From Paenibacillus sp. FSL H7-0326 (GTDB lineage: Bacteria > Bacillota > Bacilli > Paenibacillales > Paenibacillaceae), in the NCBI RefSeq assembly GCF_001955535.1, contig NZ_MPVN01000002.1, forward strand, positions 558,001-622,000: 64,000 bases of DNA. Reading direction: 5' to 3'. Positions 49,887-58,623 of this stretch are shown here, piece after piece (within the stretch, counting starts at the first letter, position 1; each line of letters starts with the position of its first letter). A model generated the notes under the pieces. It did not search any database. It saw only the letters and a program-made list of their open reading frames with translations, and had not been told where the DNA came from. The position numbers and the translations under genes were made by a program.

Positions 49887-51128
49887 ATGGAACGAATGAA
49901 ACGCGTTATTATGCTGGCAGACTGCCAATCCTTTTATGCAAGCGTGGAGAAATCGGCCCATCCTGAGTATGCAAACCGGCCGCTTGTCGTAGCAGGTGAC
50001 CCTGCCCGGCGCTCCGGCATTATACTGGCTGCCTGCCCTATTGCAAAGACCTATGGAATTACAACGGCAGAACGCCTGTCCGATGCGCTTGCGAAATGTC
50101 CGGATGTTGTGGTGGTTCGGCCCCGGATGTCAGAATATATTCGTGTCTCTCTCCATATTACGGATATTCTCCAGTCCTATACCGATCTCGTTGAGCCCTA
50201 TAGTATTGATGAGCAGTTCCTTGATGTTACCGGCAGCCTCGGCTTGTTCGGCAGTCCTGAGGACATTGCTCTCCGTATTCAGCAGCAGGTCAGGCAGGAA
50301 ACCGGCGTATATGTAAGACTAGGCATCAGCGATACTAAGGTTGTGAGCAAGATGGCCTGTGATCTTTTTGCCAAAAAAAACAAAAACGGCATCTATGTTC
50401 TTCCCAAAGAACAAATTGCAGATACGCTGTGGCCGATGCCCATTCGGGACATGTTTATGGTCGGCTCTCGGATGTCGCGCCATTTTTACAAGATGGGGAT
50501 TCATACGATCGGCGATTTAGCCCGCACCCCGCTGCCGAGACTCCGTGACCGCTGGGGAGTTAACGGAGAGGTGCTGTGGCGCATTGCAAACGGCGTGGAT
50601 CAATCGCCCGTCATGCCCAGCACCTTCCACCAGCAGCAAAAGGGGATCGGACATCAAATGACGCTGCCGAGGGACTATACGACCTGGTCGGAAATTCAGG
50701 TTGTGCTGCTCGAGCTATGTGAGCTTGTAGCCAGACGTTCCCGGGAGAAAAGTCTTATGGGAAGTGTTGTATCTGTAGGCTGCCGGGGCATCGACTTTGA
50801 TAAACCGACCGGCTTCTCCCGCCAGATGAAGATTGAAGAGCCTACTCACATTACCGATGAGGTCTATGAAGCAGCCAAAACGCTCTTCCTGCGTCACTGG
50901 GATGGTGAGCCTGTACGGCGGATCGGCGTATCACTAACCGACCTAGTACCTGATACAGAATATCAGCTGACATGGTTTGATGAGCGTGAACAGAAGCGGG
51001 AGCTGGAGAAGGCAACTGACGAGATTAAACGAAGATTTGGAGACACCGCTATTATGCGTGCTTCCTCTCTGCAAAAGGCCGGGCAGGCACATGATCGTTC
51101 TCGTAAAATTGGAGGTCATTACCGATGA
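49887..51128 (+). CDS. Y-family translesion DNA polymerase (YqjW/UvrX, PolY2 type)
   Basis: A 413-residue lesion-bypass polymerase. The catalytic acids are in VIMLADCQSFYASVEK and YSIDEQFLDVTGS; SGIILAACPIAKTYGI is the family's finger segment. C-terminal thumb and little-finger domains follow. It is the UvrX/YqjW branch and not DinB/PolY1. I chose ATG 49887, 9 nt after GGGGAGG; ATG 49866 contains that site. SOS control is expected from the upstream LexA box. It overlaps the YolD-like gene by ATGA. Confidence 0.92.
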   Translation: MERMKRVIMLADCQSFYASVEKSAHPEYANRPLVVAGDPARRSGIILAACPIAKTYGITTAERLSDALAKCPDVVVVRPRMSEYIRVSLHITDILQSYTDLVEPYSIDEQFLDVTGSLGLFGSPEDIALRIQQQVRQETGVYVRLGISDTKVVSKMACDLFAKKNKNGIYVLPKEQIADTLWPMPIRDMFMVGSRMSRHFYKMGIHTIGDLARTPLPRLRDRWGVNGEVLWRIANGVDQSPVMPSTFHQQQKGIGHQMTLPRDYTTWSEIQVVLLELCELVARRSREKSLMGSVVSVGCRGIDFDKPTGFSRQMKIEEPTHITDEVYEAAKTLFLRHWDGEPVRRIGVSLTDLVPDTEYQLTWFDEREQKRELEKATDEIKRRFGDTAIMRASSLQKAGQAHDRSRKIGGHYR

Positions 51129-51466
51129 GTAAAAAGTTAGAACGCAATGGATTGTTTGAATCCTCACGTATGATGCTTCCTGAGCACCGGGAGGCCTATG
51201 TTACGCATCAGCAAAGACTCGCACCCAAGGCTCGCCCTCAGCTGGATTCTCAAGCAGCTGAAGAAATGTCGCGTTTGCTTGCTGAATCTCTTATGCTGTA
51301 TACAGAGATAACCCTTGTCCTGTTTGACGAGTGGGAAGATATACTGATGAGCGGCATCGTCGTCAAATTCGATCAGGCTTCACGCTCAATCCGCCTTCAG
51401 GATGAAGAAGGTACGCTTCATGACATTCGAATGCGGCATATTATCGAAGTTCGCTCTGGCCGTTAA
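51125..51466 (+). CDS. YolD-like protein
   Basis: A 113-residue protein of the YolD family: an N-terminal NGLFESSRMMLPEHREAYV segment, an EMSRLLAESLMLYTEITLVL middle and a C-terminal small beta-domain (RSIRLQDEEGTLHDIRMRHI). Members accompany UvrX/YqjW-type polymerases in Bacillus (yolD, yqjX), and the fold is thought to relate to UmuD-like partners. It overlaps the polymerase gene by four nucleotides and is surely co-expressed. Confidence 0.88.
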   Translation: MSKKLERNGLFESSRMMLPEHREAYVTHQQRLAPKARPQLDSQAAEEMSRLLAESLMLYTEITLVLFDEWEDILMSGIVVKFDQASRSIRLQDEEGTLHDIRMRHIIEVRSGR

Positions 51467-51504
51467 ATGCGTTATACTTTATTCGTAATCCCTTAGTCAG
51501 GATG

Positions 51505-51539
51505 CCTGGTCAGTGGATACCTAAGACCCGTTGACCAGG
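51505..51539. other. Inverted repeat between yolD-like and SRAP genes
   Basis: CCTGGTCA (51505-51512) and TGACCAGG (51532-51539) are perfect 8-nt arms around 19 nt, without a T-tract. It may be a transcript-stabilising hairpin or a protein-binding site. No second LexA box is seen here. Confidence 0.4.
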
Positions 51540-51597
51540 AGATAGGGACGATGGATAGACAGCGCTGGCTGCTTGATAATAGAGGAGGGCTTCATGA

Positions 51598-52272
51598 ATG
51601 TGCGGACGATTTACGCTTGGAATATCACTTGAAGAATTGATGCTCCGCTATATGCTGGAGGAGATTCCGGATTATATTGATTACAGGCCTCATTATAATA
51701 TTGCGCCGACACAGCAAATTATGGCTGTCATTCATGATGGATCACAGCGACGTGCCGGAACGCTGAGATGGGGACTCGTTCCTCATTGGGCGAAGGACCT
51801 CAGCATAGGGAGCCGAATGATTAATGCGCGCAGCGAAACCGTGCTGGATAAGCCTGCATTTCGGGAATCGTTTCTTCGCAAGCGATGCCTTATTCCCGCC
51901 GATGGCTTTTACGAGTGGCTGAAAGAGGAGGATGGAACCAAAACTCCTTATCGCATCATCCCCCGGACGGGCTTGTTCAGCTTTGCCGGGCTGTATGATA
52001 CATGGATGGATCCTGAAGGGCAGCGTGTCAGCACCTGTACGATTCTGACCACAAGCCCAAATACGCTGATGAGCCGTATACATGATCGGATGCCGGTCAT
52101 TCTCTCTCCTGGCAAGGAACAGCTGTGGCTGGATCGCACCGTGCAGCAGCCAGAAGAACTCCTTCCGCTTCTACGTCCTTATCCGGAGGAAGAGATGGAG
52201 GCTTATCCCGTATCACGTGCCGTGAATCGGGTCGCGAATGACAGTGTTGAATTAACACATCCTTTGGCATAG
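51598..52272 (+). CDS. SRAP-family protein (SOS response-associated peptidase, YedK/HMCES type)
   Basis: A 224-residue protein that crosslinks to abasic sites in single-stranded DNA. The catalytic Cys2 is exposed after Met removal (MCGRFTL). Other conserved features are the Asn in YNIAPTQ, NARSETVLDKPAF, LIPADGFYEW with the active-site Glu, and HDRMPVIL with the His. The ATG follows AGGAGG by 9 nt. It lies 130 nt after the YolD-like gene and belongs functionally to the SOS cluster. Confidence 0.93.
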   Translation: MCGRFTLGISLEELMLRYMLEEIPDYIDYRPHYNIAPTQQIMAVIHDGSQRRAGTLRWGLVPHWAKDLSIGSRMINARSETVLDKPAFRESFLRKRCLIPADGFYEWLKEEDGTKTPYRIIPRTGLFSFAGLYDTWMDPEGQRVSTCTILTTSPNTLMSRIHDRMPVILSPGKEQLWLDRTVQQPEELLPLLRPYPEEEMEAYPVSRAVNRVANDSVELTHPLA

Positions 52273-52335
52273 GACCAGCACTATAGAACCAGGTAATTCA
52301 TAATAAAACATCGTTCGTTTCGTTATATTCTCAAT

Positions 52336-52376
52336 AAGCAAGGGACCTCGCAGACATCGCGAGGTCCCTTGCTTTT
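52336..52376. terminator. Bidirectional terminator, 16-bp perfect stem
   Basis: AAGCAAGGGACCTCGC and GCGAGGTCCCTTGCTT are perfectly complementary around AGACATC; TT follows on the plus strand. It separates the convergent SRAP and spoVIF genes. Confidence 0.85.
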
Positions 52377-52662
52377 AACGAAACATTCCCCACAGCTTGA
52401 TGAGATGCAGGGTATTATTCGGATCAATTTTTTGATCAATTACGAATTTAACGAGCTTATCTTCATCTGCGGAAGTAAATTTTTCATTCAGAATGGCTGC
52501 AGATGATTTGACCAACCGTCTGACTTTCGCACTATTCTGCAAATCGGCCTTGGTCACGCCGTCAATCAGCACTTTAACTTTTTCCTTCATCACCGGGTTC
52601 TTCATTTTGGTCTTCACCCGTTCCACCAGCTGTGGACTAATCCCATATTTTTGATAGCTCAA
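52375..52662 (-). CDS. spoVIF: Stage VI sporulation protein F
   Basis: A 95-residue protein matching SpoVIF (YjcC, about 88 residues in B. subtilis), which is needed for spore coat assembly under mother-cell control. It has the opening YGISPQLVERVKTKMKNP, the middle VKVLIDGVTKADLQNSAKVR and the end IDPNNTLHLIKLWGMF. The start is TTG (52660-52662), about 10 nt after GGGAGG. It is downstream of recG in the same direction, separated by 85 nt. Confidence 0.87.
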   Translation of the reverse strand: MSYQKYGISPQLVERVKTKMKNPVMKEKVKVLIDGVTKADLQNSAKVRRLVKSSAAILNEKFTSADEDKLVKFVIDQKIDPNNTLHLIKLWGMFR

Positions 52663-52747
52663 CAGAACATCGCACCTCCCCGCCTATATCGTAGTCCTCC
52701 ACTACTATATGCCGAGGGAGCTCGTCCTCTTGACCTTATTTTTTATG

Positions 52748-54793
52748 CTAATCCATTACTTCTCCCTGGAAGATCTGCTCCCGCTGTAAATAATCGCGCA
52801 GCGGTGCATAGGCTGGCGAAGTCCAGAACGCCTCATTACCAACAAGCGAGGTTGCATCATCTCTGGCCATTTCAAGCACTTCAAAATCACTGACCATATC
52901 TGCCAGCTTGAAATCGGGCAGCCCGCTTTGCTTCGTACCGAAAAAGTCACCCGGACCACGAAGATCCAGGTCACGTCTGGACACTTCAAAACCGTCCTCC
53001 GTCTCGGTCATGACCTTCATTCGTTCTTGGCCCACCTCCGATTTCGGATCGGCAATCAGAATACAATAGGAGGCATGGGCGCCCCGACCGACCCGCCCAC
53101 GAAGCTGGTGCAGCTGGGATAAGCCGAAGCGCTCTGCATCCATAATGATCATCAATGTGGCATTCGGAACATCGACGCCAACTTCCACAACCGTCGTGGA
53201 TACCAGCAGCTGAGTTTCATTTTCATAAAACAGCTTCATCGCTTCGTCTTTCTCGGATGGAGTCATCCGGCCGTGCAGGAGACCAACCCTATATTGAGGA
53301 AGCGCCTGCTGCATAGCCACATGCAAATCTATGGCATTCTGAACATCCAGCTTGTCCGATTCCTCAATAAGCGGGCAGATCAGATATGCCTGGCGTCCCA
53401 GATCCAGCTCCCGGGTAATAAAGCCGATGACCCGATCCATCATGTCATGCTTGACCCAATACGTCGAGATCGGAATCCGGCCCTTCGGCCGCTCTGAAAT
53501 GGTAGAGACATCAATATCCCCAAACGCCGTAATAGCCAGCGTTCGCGGAATCGGGGTTGCCGTCATGGTCAGCACATCGGGGTTATAGCCTTTACGTCTG
53601 AGAACACTTCGCTGATTGACACCAAACCGGTGCTGCTCATCTGTAACGACAAGTCCGATATTTCTGAAGTACACATCCTCCTGAATCAAGGCATGGGTGC
53701 CGACGACAACATCAATCATTCCCATTTGCAGTCCAGACAGAATTTCTTTTCGCTTCTTCCCTGGTGTACTACCTGTCAGCAGAGCAACCTCGATCCCAAA
53801 TGGAGTGAACAGCTTCTCCAGGGAGCGCATATGCTGCTCAGCCAAAATTTCAGTCGGCACCATCAAGGCGCCCTGGAATCCGGAACGGACAGCGGCATAC
53901 AGTGCAATAGCAGCAATGACAGTTTTGCCTGAACCCACATCCCCTTGAAGCAGCCGGTTCATACAGTGAGGGGAGCGCATATCCTGCAAAATTTCAAGCT
54001 CTACCCTCTTCTGGGCATCTGTCAGCTCAAAAGGCAGGCTGCGCACAAACTCGCGGATCGTTGCATTGGAAGCGGTATGTACGACTCCGTCCGTTTTCCC
54101 ACGATTGATGGCCCGAAAAGCCTGCATCTTTAACTGAAACAAAAAAAGCTCCTCAAACACCATACGGCGACGAGCTTCTTGTCCCAGCTGAGGATCACCT
54201 GGCTGATGAATCAGGGCAATCGCCTTTTTCCGGGGCATCAGCTTGTACTTCCTCAGCAGCTCCTCCGGAAGCAGTTCAGGCACGATCTCTCCATACTGAA
54301 GCAGCGCCTGGTTAATCGTCTTGCGCATCCAGTTCTGCGTAATCTTTCCCCCCACAGAATAGACAGGCTGAACGGAGCCCGAGCGCACGGCCCCCTTATC
54401 AGGGAATTCTGACTCCGATACCGTCATTTGCATCCGCTTTTGATCCCATTTGCCGGTAAGCGTAATCTCCCGGTTCGGCGTCAGCTGGTCCTTCAAGAAA
54501 TGCCGGTTAAACCAAGTCGCCGTAAACATAAAATCCTCTGCCATCATTCTGCAGGTCAATCTTGATTTCTTACCATATCGTTGAAGTACAGGCACACCCA
54601 TAATTTTGGCCTGAACCGTCACCCGGTCCCCGTCCTTCACCTCAGTCAGTGATTTGAGACGATAATCCTCATAACGAAAAGGAAAATATTCAAGCAAATC
54701 CTTGATCGTATAAATGCCAAAGGCGTGAAGCTCTCCTTCCTTAAGAGCACTCACGCCGCTGACCTGCTTCACCGATGTTTCTTCTAACAACAT
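52748..54793 (-). CDS. recG: ATP-dependent DNA helicase RecG
   Basis: A 681-residue fork-remodelling helicase (B. subtilis RecG has 682). The N-terminal wedge/OB domain includes GVSALKEGELHAFGIYTIKD and GDRVTVQAKIMG. The helicase core has Walker A LLQGDVGSGKT, DEQH in VVTDEQHRFG, TATPIPRTLAI, and QLRGRVGRG. It branch-migrates stalled forks and Holliday junctions. I chose ATG 54793, 7 nt after GAGGG; the frame extends to GTG 54823. It follows the DegV gene closely. Confidence 0.96.
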   Translation of the reverse strand: MLLEETSVKQVSGVSALKEGELHAFGIYTIKDLLEYFPFRYEDYRLKSLTEVKDGDRVTVQAKIMGVPVLQRYGKKSRLTCRMMAEDFMFTATWFNRHFLKDQLTPNREITLTGKWDQKRMQMTVSESEFPDKGAVRSGSVQPVYSVGGKITQNWMRKTINQALLQYGEIVPELLPEELLRKYKLMPRKKAIALIHQPGDPQLGQEARRRMVFEELFLFQLKMQAFRAINRGKTDGVVHTASNATIREFVRSLPFELTDAQKRVELEILQDMRSPHCMNRLLQGDVGSGKTVIAAIALYAAVRSGFQGALMVPTEILAEQHMRSLEKLFTPFGIEVALLTGSTPGKKRKEILSGLQMGMIDVVVGTHALIQEDVYFRNIGLVVTDEQHRFGVNQRSVLRRKGYNPDVLTMTATPIPRTLAITAFGDIDVSTISERPKGRIPISTYWVKHDMMDRVIGFITRELDLGRQAYLICPLIEESDKLDVQNAIDLHVAMQQALPQYRVGLLHGRMTPSEKDEAMKLFYENETQLLVSTTVVEVGVDVPNATLMIIMDAERFGLSQLHQLRGRVGRGAHASYCILIADPKSEVGQERMKVMTETEDGFEVSRRDLDLRGPGDFFGTKQSGLPDFKLADMVSDFEVLEMARDDATSLVGNEAFWTSPAYAPLRDYLQREQIFQGEVMD

Positions 54794-54810
54794 AAAGCAT
54801 CCCTCATATC

Positions 54811-55674
54811 TTAAGCCGGCCACACAAAGATCGCGATAGTCCCGAAACCGACATGACTTCCAATGACCGCGCCGATGTTCGGATACACCACCTCGTTCAG
54901 CTCAAACCGTGTCTTCATCAGCTCCACGAAGGTTTCTGCCGATGACGGATTGGCGGTATGACCGACAGCTATATTGATTCGTTTCCCGGCAAAATCACTC
55001 TCCAACATTTGGACGATGCGTTCCATTGCCTTCTTCTGCCCTCTTACCTTCTCAACGGCATAAATCACGCCTTCTTCATCAATAGAGAGGACAGGCTTAA
55101 TGTTCAGCAGTGTACCAAGAATCGCAGAGGCTTTGCCAATACGTCCGCCTTTTTGCAAATATTCCAGTGTATCGACTAGAAAATAGAGCTTGCGTTCCTT
55201 ATGAAGCGTAAGGACCGCTTCCGTTATCTCCGCCGCGTTCTTCCCTTCAGAGGCAAGCCGGGCAGCATGCACCACAAGCAGTCCGTATCCATAGCTGGCC
55301 GACTTCGAGTCAATGACGGTAATATCCGCTTCACTCTCGTCTTCAAGCATGGATTTGCCAAGCACAGCGGACTGGTACGTACCGCTCATTCCTGAAGATA
55401 AATGTATAGAAACGATCTGACAGCCCGGATGGGCCTCATTCAGTTCCTTGTAAACATTCATAAATTCGATCGGAGATGGCTGAGAGGTCGTTGGCAGAGC
55501 TTTAACTTCCCCAAGCTTCTCATAGAACTTGGATGCACTCAGCTCAATTCCGTCGAGATAGGACTCCTGTTCACTAAACACGACACGCAGGGGTACGATC
55601 TTAATTCCGTACTGATCCACCACCTGATCTGGAATATCAGCAGTACTATCCGTCACAATAAATACTTTGCTCAT
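54811..55674 (-). CDS. DegV-family fatty-acid-binding protein
   Basis: A 287-residue DegV protein of the FakB type, which holds a fatty acid for phosphorylation by FakA. Landmarks are VFIVTDSTADIPDQVVDQYG at the N-terminus, TSQPSPIEFMNVYKEL, HLSSGMSGTYQSA and the C-terminal GAVIGSHVGFGTIAIF. It lies 25 nt downstream of the fakA gene, which supports the FakA-FakB pairing. AGGAGG precedes the ATG by 11 nt. Confidence 0.93.
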   Translation of the reverse strand: MSKVFIVTDSTADIPDQVVDQYGIKIVPLRVVFSEQESYLDGIELSASKFYEKLGEVKALPTTSQPSPIEFMNVYKELNEAHPGCQIVSIHLSSGMSGTYQSAVLGKSMLEDESEADITVIDSKSASYGYGLLVVHAARLASEGKNAAEITEAVLTLHKERKLYFLVDTLEYLQKGGRIGKASAILGTLLNIKPVLSIDEEGVIYAVEKVRGQKKAMERIVQMLESDFAGKRINIAVGHTANPSSAETFVELMKTRFELNEVVYPNIGAVIGSHVGFGTIAIFVWPA

Positions 55675-55699
55675 GAAGCGCTGGCCTCCTTATCTAATT

Positions 55700-57472
55700 T
55701 CAGGCTTCTACAGCGAACAGATAAGAGTAGACAGGCTGTCCTCCCTGATGCACTTCCACTTCCGCATTAGGATATTCAGCAGCAAGCCATGATGCGAGGC
55801 GTTCCGTTTCCGTCTCTTTCGCTTCTTCACCTGCAAGGATTGTGATAACTTCATCACCGCTTACAATCATCTTACGAAGCAGTTGCTCGCATGTATCCAG
55901 AAGTCCTTCTTCGGTAGCCACAATCTTGGAGTCATGAATCCCGATGAAATGGCCAGCTGTAATCTCAAGATCATCAAATGTAGTATCTCTCACTGCATAA
56001 GTCACTTGTCCCGAACGGACATGTGCAATGGCTTCAAGCATATTCGCCTCGTTTACTTCTGCACTTTCATCCTCCTGGAACGCGAATGCAGCTGAAATCC
56101 CTTGCGGAATGGTCTTGCTCGGAACAACCGTTATCTCACGCTCGCCTTCCAGCAGATCTCGGGCCTGCTTGGCCGCCAGCACAATGTTCGAGTTGTTGGG
56201 AAGAATAAAGATGTGCTTCGCATCAATGGAATGAATCGCCTTGACGAAATCCTCTGTACTCGGATTCATCGTTTGTCCACCGGACAATACAATATCTATC
56301 CCGAGACTCTTGAACACTTCAGATATTCCCTCACCGGATGCAACCGAGATAAAACCAAATGGGGCAAGCTCATCCGCTGGAGGAATCGACGGCTCAGGTG
56401 CTGCCTCTTGTTCAGGCGGAATATCTGCAAACAATTCAGGTGCTGGCGCGATATCCATTCCGGCAGTCAGCAGATCACGATGCTGCTCACGCATGTTCAG
56501 AATATGGATCTGGGTAATCTCGCCATAGCGGAGTGCCAGATTCAGCACGTCCCCAGGCGCTTTGGAATGGACATGAACCTTAATCACTTCATCATCAGAA
56601 ATAATAATGATCGAGTCTCCATTTACTGACAGCGCTTTCCTAAAATCTTCCTCATCAAAATTTGTTCCGCCTGCATCTCCAAGCTGCCGATTGATAAAAA
56701 ATTCCATATCATACAAGAATTCAATATCCTCTGTCTCAAGTCTTGCTTGTGCCGAAATCGGCATTTCAGGGGAAATCCGAGTCTTCGGTGCAGCAGGCGG
56801 CATGACAGGCGCTGGAGCCGCTTCCTTCACTGGTGTAGTAACGGTTTTCCCCTCTGTGTTCAGCAGGTACTCCATAAAACCTTCATAAATATATACAAGA
56901 CCTTTACCACCTGAATCGACAACGCCAACCTGCTTCAGCACAGGCAGCATCTCAGGGGTCAAGGCAAGAGTTTCGTTTGCTTTCTTGAGCACTTCGCTCA
57001 TGAGTTCCGTAATGTCATTGGTCCGTCTCGCATAATAACCGGCATGCTTCGCAGCTTCCTTTGCTACAGTAAGAATCGTGCCTTCTACGGGTTTAACTAC
57101 TGCCTTGTAAGCTGTATCCACACCGCTTTGCAGAGCAGCAGCAAACTGAAGAGTATTCAGCTCCTCATATGGGGCAGCGTAACGGCTAAAGCCCCGGAAC
57201 AACTGCGATAGAATAACGCCGGAGTTTCCGCGTGCGCCCATAAGCAGGCCTTTCGATAAAATACCTGCACAGCTGCCAATGGAGCTTGCGCTGTTTCTTT
57301 TTAATTCGGCCACACCGGCACTCATCGTCAAATTCATATTCGTTCCTGTATCACCGTCTGGGACAGGAAATACATTAAGGGAATTGACGTGTTCAGCATG
57401 CTTCTGCAATTGATCCGCTCCGGCCAACACCATTGCGTTAAAATCTGTTCCATTTAAAGAACGTTTACTCAA
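55700..57472 (-). CDS. fakA: Fatty acid kinase catalytic subunit FakA (YloV, DAK2 domain)
   Basis: A 590-residue kinase that phosphorylates exogenous fatty acids bound to FakB. The DhaL/DAK2 ATP domain (residues 1-200) has the FPVPDGDTGTNMNLTMSAG metal/phosphate site and MGARGNSGVILSQLFRG. A middle domain (EDIEFLYDMEFFINRQLGD) and a C-terminal DegV-like domain follow. Two Pro/Ala/Glu-rich linkers make it longer than B. subtilis YloV (about 553). The start is TTG, about 9 nt after AAGGGG. The usual upstream neighbour yloU (asp23-like) is missing. Confidence 0.94.
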   Translation of the reverse strand: MSKRSLNGTDFNAMVLAGADQLQKHAEHVNSLNVFPVPDGDTGTNMNLTMSAGVAELKRNSASSIGSCAGILSKGLLMGARGNSGVILSQLFRGFSRYAAPYEELNTLQFAAALQSGVDTAYKAVVKPVEGTILTVAKEAAKHAGYYARRTNDITELMSEVLKKANETLALTPEMLPVLKQVGVVDSGGKGLVYIYEGFMEYLLNTEGKTVTTPVKEAAPAPVMPPAAPKTRISPEMPISAQARLETEDIEFLYDMEFFINRQLGDAGGTNFDEEDFRKALSVNGDSIIIISDDEVIKVHVHSKAPGDVLNLALRYGEITQIHILNMREQHRDLLTAGMDIAPAPELFADIPPEQEAAPEPSIPPADELAPFGFISVASGEGISEVFKSLGIDIVLSGGQTMNPSTEDFVKAIHSIDAKHIFILPNNSNIVLAAKQARDLLEGEREITVVPSKTIPQGISAAFAFQEDESAEVNEANMLEAIAHVRSGQVTYAVRDTTFDDLEITAGHFIGIHDSKIVATEEGLLDTCEQLLRKMIVSGDEVITILAGEEAKETETERLASWLAAEYPNAEVEVHQGGQPVYSYLFAVEA

Positions 57473-57650
57473 GTGAGAATTCCCCTTCCTAGCATGATGA
57501 TAAGTACACTACCAGTACTAAAAACTAAGCATGCACTTAACATCCGTTGTTCCCGTCATCAGACGGGCAGCGGCTTTCTTCCGCAGTATTATGGACTATA
57601 CATCATTGTACTATAATCAAGTATAGAAATAAATAAAGTTTTTGTTTTTA

Positions 57651-57680
57651 TTGACTAAGCTTTTTCCTATATGATATTAT
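57651..57680 (+). promoter_or_regulatory. Promoter of rpmB
   Basis: TTGACT (57651-57656) and TATTAT (57675-57680) are 18 nt apart in the AT-rich divergent region between fakA and rpmB. A GC hairpin (CCGTC-ATCA-GACGG, about 57554-57567) lies nearer fakA; the rest of the gap shows nothing. Confidence 0.6.
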
Positions 57681-57771
57681 ATTTGAGTATTGTTTTATGC
57701 AGGTATATTGGATTGATTACAACCATTGACCTTGCGGATAACGGTTACTTTCAGAATAGGAGGTGTAATCT

Positions 57772-57960
57772 ATGTCTCGCAAATGTTATGTGACAGGTAA
57801 GAAACCTGGTAGCGGTAACCACGTGTCTCACGCTAACAACCGTAACCGCCGTTCCTGGGGCGTAAACGTTCAAAAAGTCCGCATTCTGGTGGACGGTAAA
57901 CCAAAACGCGTTTATGTTAGCACTCGTGCTCTGAAAGCCGGTAAAGTTACTCGCGTATAG
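57772..57960 (+). CDS. rpmB: 50S ribosomal protein L28
   Basis: A 62-residue basic ribosomal protein of the large subunit: [33 protein letters not shown] and [14 protein letters not shown] are the family blocks. The zinc-type Cys pairs are not complete; only Cys4 is present, so it is the zinc-free form. AGGAGGTG lies ideally before the ATG. It is monocistronic between its promoter and terminator. Confidence 0.97.
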   Translation: MSRKCYVTGKKPGSGNHVSHANNRNRRSWGVNVQKVRILVDGKPKRVYVSTRALKAGKVTRV

Positions 57961-57981
57961 TTGATTTTGAATACAAAGCAA

Positions 57982-58018
57982 AAAGCACCTTGCCATTATA
58001 TGACATAGGTGCTTTTTT
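57982..58018 (+). terminator. Terminator of rpmB
   Basis: AAAGCACCT pairs with AGGTGCTTT around a 16-nt loop and continues into TTT. Confidence 0.85.
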
Positions 58019-58101
58019 CATACCCGTATGTTCGCCTGCGATCCTTCAACTGCAGCCTTTTTTACGTTACTAGACGCTATGGAAACCCCTTTTTGAACCT
58101 G

Positions 58102-58182
58102 TTAGCTTTTCTGGAACGTGTTAAGGATCGCTTTTACAAAACCCCCCAAAAACTTTGGAAGCTTAAATGTGTAAAATTTCAT
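58102..58182 (-). CDS. spoVM: Stage V sporulation protein M
   Basis: A 26-residue amphipathic peptide, MKFYTFKLPKFLGG followed by FVKAILNTFQKS. B. subtilis SpoVM is also 26 residues and begins MKFYTIKLPKFLGG; Pro9 and the helix are conserved. It recognises the convex forespore membrane and anchors SpoIVA, starting coat assembly. GGGAGG lies 8 nt before the ATG. Its place between the rpe operon and rpmB matches B. subtilis. It is short enough to be missed by gene callers. Confidence 0.95.
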   Translation of the reverse strand: MKFYTFKLPKFLGGFVKAILNTFQKS

Positions 58183-58278
58183 AGTTCACCCTCCCATCAT
58201 CCTCATGCGCTCCACCTTTTATCGTGCCAGAAGCCTTTCCTTCTACTCCGCTTATCCCTAACTGCAACGATGCAAACG

Positions 58279-58314
58279 AAAAAAAGGCTACATGAGAATC
58301 GCGCTCATGTAACC
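58279..58314 (-). terminator. Terminator of the prpC-prkC-rsgA-rpe operon
   Basis: On the minus strand GG-TACATGAG pairs with CTCATGTA-CC (one mismatch) around a 7-nt loop, followed by seven T. It lies 39 nt after the small membrane gene and before spoVM, so spoVM has its own transcription. Confidence 0.85.
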
Positions 58315-58352
58315 ATGTTTATGCAGCATGTGTTCAGCCTATACCACTGAGA

Positions 58353-58616
58353 CTAACTTAATCCTTCTGGAGGATTGGTCATAAAAATATAAGCAGATAA
58401 AATGAAGATAAAAAGGATGAAATAAAGCACAGTGAATATGATAAATGATATTCTCACTGACTTTTTATCAAACTTTTTAAAGAACCATATAACAAGGATA
58501 ATACCGAGTAAGGATACTACTGCATTAATTGGAGAGGGCAGCAGTGTGAATGAGCCCAGCAGTATTCCTGTAACCATACTGGCAAGCGAAGTCCATAGCG
58601 CTTCTTTAAGTGTCAT
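58353..58616 (-). CDS. Small membrane protein downstream of rpe
   Basis: An 87-residue protein with a short soluble start (TLKEALWTSLASMVTG) and two or three hydrophobic segments (INAVVSLLGIILVIWFF; ISFIIFTVLYFILFIFILSA). No family is recognised. I chose ATG 58616, 9 nt after GGGGG; the longer frame overlaps rpe. It starts 7 nt after the rpe stop and is the last gene of the operon. B. subtilis has thiN (yloS) at this place, which is unrelated. Confidence 0.7.
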   Translation of the reverse strand: MTLKEALWTSLASMVTGILLGSFTLLPSPINAVVSLLGIILVIWFFKKFDKKSVRISFIIFTVLYFILFIFILSAYIFMTNPPEGLS

Positions 58617-58623
58617 TGGTTCG

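Noticed and set aside
57751..57996. 81-codon ORF opposite rpmB
   Set aside because: Antisense shadow of the L28 gene.
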